From positions 1 through 10,911 of the forward strand of contig CANUCM010000157.1 of NCBI GenBank assembly GCA_947856675.1: DNA of 10,911 nucleotides. The letters run 5' to 3'. The notes beneath the pieces were generated by a model. The model ran no database searches and was not told the DNA's origin. It saw only the letters and a program-made list of their open reading frames with translations. The DNA is from an uncultured Clostridia bacterium. GTDB lineage: Bacteria > Bacillota > Clostridia > Oscillospirales > Butyricicoccaceae. Made by a program: the position numbers and the translations under genes. Positions within the stretch are counted from its first letter, which is position 1, and each line of letters opens with the position of its first letter. Of this stretch, positions 5,841-10,911 are shown piece after piece.

Positions 5841-7195
5841 GTCTCATCCCTTCCGGCGGCCACAATCACCGCCTGTGCGCTCTTTTTTTCTGCAGTGTAC
5901 ACCCTGTCCCAAAACAGGGCCCGCACCATCTTATTATTATCGCACAAAACCGGTATTCTGTCACGGTATTTTTGCGGAATTTTCCGGTCGATCATCAGCT
6001 TCTTTACGCTGCGGCTTCCGCCCGGCAGGCGGATGACATCCCCCGGCAGGCGGGCGCGCACAAACAGCCCGTCCTCCGTGCCCCGGCGCTCGAGAAACGC
6101 CGTGTATGCAAAATCCTGCGGCCGCCCGGGCGACAGGCACAGCCGCCACTCGCCCCAGCGAACCGTTTCGCCCGGGCGCAGCCGGACGGGCTGCAGCGCG
6201 GGCTGCGGCGCAGCGCTCGCCGGGCCCATGACAAGCTGCGCGCCGCACCGCGACGCGGCAATGCCCCCCGGCAGGCAGGTGCGCGCCGACGGGCTTTGCC
6301 CTGTGCACAGCGCCAGCACCGCCTGCGCGTGCCGTTCGGTAAACACCCCTTCACGGCCGCCGGCACGCACATACAAAAGCCGCACGGCACGCCCCGAAAC
6401 GGCCGGATGTGCCTTTTTAAGCCGCGATGCGTCCATGGCAATGCCGTCCGGGCACGCCCGCGCCTCGCCGGCCAGCGCACGCGCGCACTGCAAAAGGAAC
6501 TCCCCGTCGCGGCGCGCGTTTTCCATGCAGCGCACCATATTGCGTTCACACTGCGGGTTGATGCTCCGCAGCGCCGGCATGACGGTGCAGCGCACAAGGT
6601 TGCGCGGGATGCTCTGGTCAAAATTGCTTTCATCCTGCGCCCAGCGCAGGCCGCAGCGCACGGCATACTGCTCAATCTGCTGCCGCGAAGCCTCCGCCAA
6701 AGGGCGCACAAATATCCCCCGTACCGGCGGGATGCCGCCCAGCCCCACGGTGCCCGTACCGCGCACCAGGTTCAAAAGCAGCGTTTCGCAGCTGTCGTCA
6801 CGATGGTGCGCCGTGGCGACCACGGCGCCTTCATACCGCTGCGCCGTTTCCCGCAGAAACGCGTACCGGAGCTCGCGCGCCGCCTGCTCCAGCGACACCC
6901 CGCGCCGCGCGCTCTCCGCCGGCGCGTCGCCCGTGCCGTGGTACAGCGCAATGCCCAGCCGCTCACACAGCTCCTGTACAAGCGCAAGCTCGGCCTGCGC
7001 CGCCTGCGGCCGGATACCGTGGGAAAAATGGGCGGCGCACAGCCCGATGCCCAGCCTGTCACGCAGCTGCGCCAGCACATGGGTCATGCACACCGAATCC
7101 ACGCCGCCCGACAGCGCGCACACCACCGTTTGGCCGGGTGCCGCCATGGAGTATTTTTGAAAAGTCCGCTCCGTTTGGAGCACAAAATCGTCCAT
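5837..7195 (-). CDS. tilS: tRNA(Ile)-lysidine synthase
   Basis: TilS attaches lysine to C34 of the CAU-anticodon tRNA-Ile using ATP, switching it from AUG to AUA decoding, and is normally essential. The 452-residue protein has the N-type ATP pyrophosphatase PP-loop SGGVDS at 29-34, followed by the family motif TAHHRDDSCETLLLNLVRG. The C-terminal TilS substrate-binding domain ends with RLPGDVIRLPGG and SVKKLMIDRKIPQKYRDRIP. I placed the start at ATG 7195, 8 nt after the dnaB stop. It gives the usual short lead before the PP-loop and has a weak AGGCGG site 12 nt upstream, within the dnaB end. A longer frame back to 7261 would overlap dnaB by 58 nt and lacks family-like sequence. The 3' end overlaps hpt by 4 nt. 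Confidence 0.94.
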   Translation of the reverse strand: MDDFVLQTERTFQKYSMAAPGQTVVCALSGGVDSVCMTHVLAQLRDRLGIGLCAAHFSHGIRPQAAQAELALVQELCERLGIALYHGTGDAPAESARRGVSLEQAARELRYAFLRETAQRYEGAVVATAHHRDDSCETLLLNLVRGTGTVGLGGIPPVRGIFVRPLAEASRQQIEQYAVRCGLRWAQDESNFDQSIPRNLVRCTVMPALRSINPQCERNMVRCMENARRDGEFLLQCARALAGEARACPDGIAMDASRLKKAHPAVSGRAVRLLYVRAGGREGVFTERHAQAVLALCTGQSPSARTCLPGGIAASRCGAQLVMGPASAAPQPALQPVRLRPGETVRWGEWRLCLSPGRPQDFAYTAFLERRGTEDGLFVRARLPGDVIRLPGGSRSVKKLMIDRKIPQKYRDRIPVLCDNNKMVRALFWDRVYTAEKKSAQAVIVAAGRDET

Positions 7196-7203
7196 ATTGT
7201 CTG

Positions 7204-8535
7204 TTATCCGCCTGTGTGCAGACGCTCCTGGCTGGAAAAGGTGGTAAACTGCCCCATCCACTGCAGGTTCACGCTGCCCGTTTCGCCATGGCGGTTTTTG
7301 GCCACGATGATTTCCGCCACGTTTTTGTTTTCGCTTTCCTGATCGTAATAGTCATCACGGTAAATAAACATGACGACGTCGGCGTCCTGTTCGATAGACC
7401 CCGATTCACGCAGGTCCGACAGCATGGGACGTTTGTCGCTGCGGCTTTCCGGGCCGCGCGACAGCTGCGAAAGGCACAGCACCGGAACGTTCAGCTCCTT
7501 TGCCATGACCTTGAGCGCACGCGAAATCTCGCCGACTTCCTGCACGCGGTTTTCCGTACGCCGGCTGCCGTGCATCAGCTGCAGGTAGTCTATGATGACA
7601 AGCCCCAGCCTGTCGCCCAGACGGCGGCACTTGGCCTTCATTTCGGGCACGGTGATGTTGGAGTTGTCGTCGATGACAATGTCCATTTCCGAAAGCCGGC
7701 CCGACGCGCCCGCCAGACGGCGCCAGTCGTCGTCGCTCAGCGTGCCCATTCTGATTTTTTTGCCGTCGACCAGCGCCTCGCTGGACATCAGACGCATCGC
7801 CAGCTGCTGCGCCGACATTTCCAGCTGGAAAATCACCACGGCCTTTTCACTGCTCTTTGCCGCCGTCAGCGCCATGTTGAGCGCAATGCTGGTCTTGCCC
7901 ATGCCCGGCCGCGCCGCCATGAGAATAAGCTCTGATTTGTTCAGGCCGCCGATGTAGCTGTCAAGCTCACGAAACCCCGTCGGCACGCCGGGCAGCTTGC
8001 CCGGGTTGGCCGCCAGCTCGTCCAGATGATCATAGACAAGGCGGATGGCCGTTTTGATGCTGGTCAGGCCCGAAATTTCGCGCCCCTGCCGGATGGCGTA
8101 AATTTTTTGCTCCGCCAGCTCGGCAATGGCCTGCGGGTCATCCTGCTCGCTGCGCGTCAGCTCGGTGATCTCCGCCGCCGCAGCCTGCAGCTCGCGCAGC
8201 ATGCTTTTTCCGCGCACAATGGCCGCGTACTCTTCCACGTTGGCCGACGACGGCGTCGTTTCAATCAGCTGCAGAAAATAATCGCGGTTTGCCTGCTCCT
8301 TATAGCCCAGCGCCTTCATTTCGTCGAGCACCGTAACCGGATCGATGATTTTGGCCGCCGTGAACATGTGCGAAATGGTTTCAAAAATCAGGCGGTTGGT
8401 TTCAATGTAAAAATCGTCGGCCGTTAAAAGCTCAATGATGCGCGGCACGCTTTTGGGGTCAATGAGCACGGCCCCCAGCACGGCCTGCTCGGCCTCAACG
8501 CTGTAAGGGGTCTGCCGCGAGTACAGCTCGTCCAT
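7204..8535 (-). CDS. dnaB: Replicative DNA helicase DnaB (DnaC in B. subtilis)
   Basis: This is the hexameric helicase that unwinds DNA at the replication fork and recruits primase. The 443-residue protein is the standard length. Its N-terminal primase-interacting domain begins PYSVEAEQAVLGAVLID, which is highly characteristic. The linker is followed by the RecA-like domain with PTGFRELDSYIGGLNKSELI, Walker A ARPGMGKT at 208-215, Walker B LVIIDYLQLM at 312-321, and the DNA-binding/arginine-finger region SDLRESGSIEQDADVVMFIY near 373-392. No intein interrupts the Walker A region, a common insertion site in other bacteria. The ATG at 8535 follows GGGAGGG by 6-7 nt. The gene lies 30 nt after rplI, the same order as in B. 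subtilis. Confidence 0.97.
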   Translation of the reverse strand: MDELYSRQTPYSVEAEQAVLGAVLIDPKSVPRIIELLTADDFYIETNRLIFETISHMFTAAKIIDPVTVLDEMKALGYKEQANRDYFLQLIETTPSSANVEEYAAIVRGKSMLRELQAAAAEITELTRSEQDDPQAIAELAEQKIYAIRQGREISGLTSIKTAIRLVYDHLDELAANPGKLPGVPTGFRELDSYIGGLNKSELILMAARPGMGKTSIALNMALTAAKSSEKAVVIFQLEMSAQQLAMRLMSSEALVDGKKIRMGTLSDDDWRRLAGASGRLSEMDIVIDDNSNITVPEMKAKCRRLGDRLGLVIIDYLQLMHGSRRTENRVQEVGEISRALKVMAKELNVPVLCLSQLSRGPESRSDKRPMLSDLRESGSIEQDADVVMFIYRDDYYDQESENKNVAEIIVAKNRHGETGSVNLQWMGQFTTFSSQERLHTGG

Positions 8536-8565
8536 GTCGTTCCCTCCCGGGGATGGCTTTTTTCT

Positions 8566-9012
8566 TTATTCCTCAACCACGCTGACGCGCACCACGCCGG
8601 AGATCTCCGTGTACAGCTTGGCCTTGACCTCATAGGTGCCAAAGGTCTTGATGGCCTCCGGCAGCTGCAGCCGCGCTTTGGGGATGTCGACGCCGTGCTG
8701 GCGCAAAAGCTCCTCCGAAATCTCCTTGGTCGTCACGCTGCCGAACAGCCGGCCGCCCGTGCCCGCCTTGGCGCGAATAACCACCGTCAGCTCCTGCAGC
8801 TGCTTTTGAAGCTCGCGGGCCGCCTGCTTCTCCTGCTCGACGCGGCGCGCCGCCGCTTCGTCCTGAAGGCGCTTTGTGTTCATGGCGTCGGCCGTCGCCT
8901 CGGCGGCCAGCTTGCGCGGGAACAAAAAGTTGCGCGCATATCCGTCCGACACATTGATGAGCTGGCCCTTTTTCCCCTGGCCCTTGACGTCCTGAAGCAA
9001 TATCACTTTCAT
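8566..9012 (-). CDS. rplI: 50S ribosomal protein L9
   Basis: L9 binds 23S rRNA near the base of the L1 stalk and helps maintain reading frame. The 148-residue length is typical. The N-terminal RNA-binding domain begins MKVILLQDVKGQGKKGQLI and contains the L9 signature VSDGYARNFLFPRKLA. The long charged connecting helix (about residues 40-75, rich in Ala, Arg, Gln and Glu) is followed by the C-terminal domain with GRLFGSVTTKEI and the closing VSVVEE. The ATG is preceded by AAAGGGAG and lies 21 nt after the gdpP stop, so it is almost certainly co-transcribed with gdpP and dnaB. Confidence 0.97.
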   Translation of the reverse strand: MKVILLQDVKGQGKKGQLINVSDGYARNFLFPRKLAAEATADAMNTKRLQDEAAARRVEQEKQAARELQKQLQELTVVIRAKAGTGGRLFGSVTTKEISEELLRQHGVDIPKARLQLPEAIKTFGTYEVKAKLYTEISGVVRVSVVEE

Positions 9013-9033
9013 ATTCTCTTCTCCCTTTCTTCG

Positions 9034-10911
9034 TTACGCGTTCGTGCCCGCGTTTTTGTCGCGCTGAGCCGCTTCCTCAAGGTATTCCAAAATGGCGCGG
9101 CGCGTCATTTCGCACACCTCTGCGGGCTTTTTGTCGGCAAACTGCGCGCCCGCCATCGTCATGCTGCCGCCGCCGCCGATCTTTTCCATGACAAACTGCA
9201 CGTTGACCTGCCCGTACGACCGGGCCGACACCGACGTCCCCCGGCCCTCGCCGTACACGACAAAGGACGCCCGGATACCGGTGATGTTGATAAGCTCGTC
9301 GGCCGCCTGCGACGCCACGGCCCGCTCGACCTCATCGTCGGTCACGGACAGCGACACGCCGGGCGCCACCTGCTCGGCGCCCGAAATCAGCTGGCATTTT
9401 TTGACAAAGCTCTCCAGGTCGCCGGAGAACAGCTTGCGCACTTCCACGGTGTCGGCGCCCAGCTGCTTGAGATAAGCCGCCGCCTCAAAGGTCCGCACGC
9501 CGGTTTTGACGGTAAAGCTCTTGGTGTCAAGCACAATGCCGGCCAAAAGCGCTTCCGCCTCGACGCGCAGCACATCCTGCGGCGACACGATATACTGCAA
9601 AAGCTCGGACACCAGTTCGCTGGCCGAGCTGGCATAGGTTTCGTGCATGCTGATGGCGCTGTTTTCAATGTAGCTGGCCGCGCGCCGGTGGTGGTCGATG
9701 ACCGCCACGCGCTGCACGGTCTGCAAAAGGGTCTTCGACTCGACAATGTCGGGCCGCGAAGTATCGACCACGATGAGCAGCGAGCTGCCGTCGGCCCTCA
9801 CAATCGCTTCATCCTCGGGCAAAAAGCAGCCCTCGTATTCCGGCTGCGCCTTCAGCCGCTCCACCAGCTCGCGCGCCGACGTCATGCGCTCATCCACCAG
9901 AATATACGCCGGCTTGCCGCACTTGCGCACCGCGGCGCATACGCCGGCCGCCGCGCCGATGCAGTCGAGATCGGAAAAACGGTGGCCCATGATGAAAACC
10001 TGCGAGCTGTCGCGGATGAGCTGGCGCAGGGCGTTTGCCATGACGCGCGATTTAACCTTGGTGCGCTTTTCCAGCTCGCGGCTGCGGCCGCCGTAAAACT
10101 CAAAGGCGTTTTTCGATTTGATGACCACCTGGTCGCCGCCGCGCGACAGCGCCATGTCAAGGCCCAGCGATGCAAACCGGTACAGCTCAAAAAGCTCGTA
10201 TTCCCCCTTGCCGATGCCGATGGACAGCGTGGCCGCAATGCCCTCGCTGTTTTTGATCTGGTGCATCTTTTCAATAATGGAGAACTTCTCCTGCACAAAG
10301 TCCAAAAGGTTGTGGTTTTCAAAAATAAACAGGTATTTGTCGCGCTCGAGCCGGCGCATAATGCCGTTGGTCGGCGCCGTCCATTCGCTCAGCTGGCTGT
10401 CAATGGCCGCCGTGAGAATGGATTTTTCCGACTCGCTCATCCCTTTGTACAGCTCTTCGTAGCTGTCCACCATCACAAGCGCCACCACCGGCCGCGACCG
10501 CTCATGCCGCTCACGCAGCTCGGCAAACTCCGTAATGTCCACCCAGAACAAGGTGGCAAGCAGGCTGCGCCCGCCGCCCTTGACCAATGAGCGCACCACG
10601 TTGCCGTATACCGTGTACTTGCGCTGCGACACCTCGACATCATAGGGGCACACGGTGCGGCCCTCCATGATCCAGCGCGTGTCGAAGCCCGGCACCGCGT
10701 CGGATATGTGCATGTCAAACAGCCCTTCGTGCGCACCCGTCATCTCAAGGAAGCCATCATTATACCAGACAACCTCCCCGGTGTCCAGCCGCAGAATAAT
10801 GGTGGGCAGCGGAAAGTTTACCAGCGAGCTTTTGGATACGTCATCCACCTGAAACGCCAGGTTTTCCACATACCGCCGGATGTCGGCCGATCGCTTTTTG
10901 GCCCGGGTTTT
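9034..10911 (-). CDS. gdpP: GdpP-type cyclic-di-AMP phosphodiesterase (N-terminus outside window)
   Basis: This membrane-bound DHH/DHHA1 phosphodiesterase hydrolyses c-di-AMP to pApA, controlling potassium, osmotic and cell-wall homeostasis. The frame stays open to the window edge, giving 625 visible residues; the GTG at 10869 is internal, and the missing part should hold the two N-terminal membrane helices. Visible order: PAS domain (about 30-125; FPLPTIILRLDTGEVVWYND), degenerate GGDEF domain (about 140-270, with ERDKYLFIFE in place of GGDEF), then the DHH domain. Its metal ligands are probably H310, D314 and D316 (GHRFSDLD), D383 (VVDTSRPD), D406-H407-H408 and D462 (LDTK). The DHHA1 domain near the C-terminus has the glycine loop GGGGSMTMAGAQ, with Ser583 where I expect His. 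Neighbours rplI and dnaB match the B. subtilis yybT cluster. A generic DHH phosphoesterase is the fallback name. Confidence 0.94.
   Translation of the reverse strand, partial: KTRAKKRSADIRRYVENLAFQVDDVSKSSLVNFPLPTIILRLDTGEVVWYNDGFLEMTGAHEGLFDMHISDAVPGFDTRWIMEGRTVCPYDVEVSQRKYTVYGNVVRSLVKGGGRSLLATLFWVDITEFAELRERHERSRPVVALVMVDSYEELYKGMSESEKSILTAAIDSQLSEWTAPTNGIMRRLERDKYLFIFENHNLLDFVQEKFSIIEKMHQIKNSEGIAATLSIGIGKGEYELFELYRFASLGLDMALSRGGDQVVIKSKNAFEFYGGRSRELEKRTKVKSRVMANALRQLIRDSSQVFIMGHRFSDLDCIGAAAGVCAAVRKCGKPAYILVDERMTSARELVERLKAQPEYEGCFLPEDEAIVRADGSSLLIVVDTSRPDIVESKTLLQTVQRVAVIDHHRRAASYIENSAISMHETYASSASELVSELLQYIVSPQDVLRVEAEALLAGIVLDTKSFTVKTGVRTFEAAAYLKQLGADTVEVRKLFSGDLESFVKKCQLISGAEQVAPGVSLSVTDDEVERAVASQAADELINITGIRASFVVYGEGRGTSVSARSYGQVNVQFVMEKIGGGGSMTMAGAQFADKKPAEVCEMTRRAILEYLEEAAQRDKNAGTNA

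Noticed and set aside
5781..7342. Overlapping 459- and 456-codon plus-strand frames opposite tilS.
   Set aside because: Both are Arg/Ala/Ser-rich with no domain, and they are antisense to a complete tilS with PP-loop and C-terminal domain.
8695..10590. A 631-codon open frame on the plus strand opposite gdpP and rplI.
   Set aside because: Its product is low-complexity (rich in His, Arg, Ala, Leu) with no recognisable domain. It is the mirror of GC-biased codons in two clear genes on the other strand.
1..10911. Search for tRNA or rRNA genes, CRISPR repeats, insertion sequences, phage or defence genes.
   Set aside because: Almost all of the window is accounted for by conserved genes with short gaps. 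I saw no cloverleaf, repeat array, terminal inverted repeats, transposase or integrase motifs.

Overview
The window looks like ordinary chromosomal core DNA from a GC-rich member of the Clostridia (Bacillota), plausibly the Oscillospirales. This is inferred from the GC-rich third codon positions, strong GGAGG-type ribosome binding sites, a near-consensus sigma-A promoter, a GdpP-type c-di-AMP phosphodiesterase next to rplI and dnaB, a tilS-hpt-ftsH block, and an HD-domain CCA enzyme. A species cannot be named from the sequence alone.

Left part, plus strand. The window opens inside a sensor histidine kinase (end of a HAMP-like linker, H-box, N-box and G2 box), which ends at 854 and is followed by an intrinsic terminator. 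A clear promoter at 933-962 then drives a monocistronic RpiR-type regulator (HTH plus SIS domain) that most likely starts at a TTG at 1006. A symmetric terminator at 1911-1940 is shared with the convergent gene cca.

The rest, minus strand. Reading leftwards from the right edge, the order is gdpP (5' end outside the window), rplI, dnaB, tilS, hpt, ftsH and cca. Gaps are 21, 30 and 8 nt, then a 4-nt ATGA overlap, then 76 and 91 nt. All genes are intact except the clipped gdpP. The set joins two neighbourhoods that are familiar but separate in Bacillus subtilis: gdpP(yybT)-rplI-dnaB(dnaC) and tilS-hprT-ftsH. The products cover c-di-AMP turnover, the 50S ribosome, the replication fork, tRNA-Ile decoding, purine salvage, membrane proteolysis and tRNA 3'-end maturation. 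A terminator-like hairpin between ftsH and cca suggests cca is expressed partly by read-through or from a weak promoter I cannot see.

No mobile element, CRISPR array, toxin-antitoxin or defence locus, RNA gene or repeat array is visible, and no stretch over 300 bases lacks a gene. I found no clear new system. The points worth a second look are local: a Ser where a His is usual in the GdpP DHHA1 glycine loop, the structured G-rich leader of ftsH with a TTG start, candidate operator-like repeats around the rpiR promoter and start, a CPYC motif in the RpiR protein, and a degenerate G1 box in the kinase.
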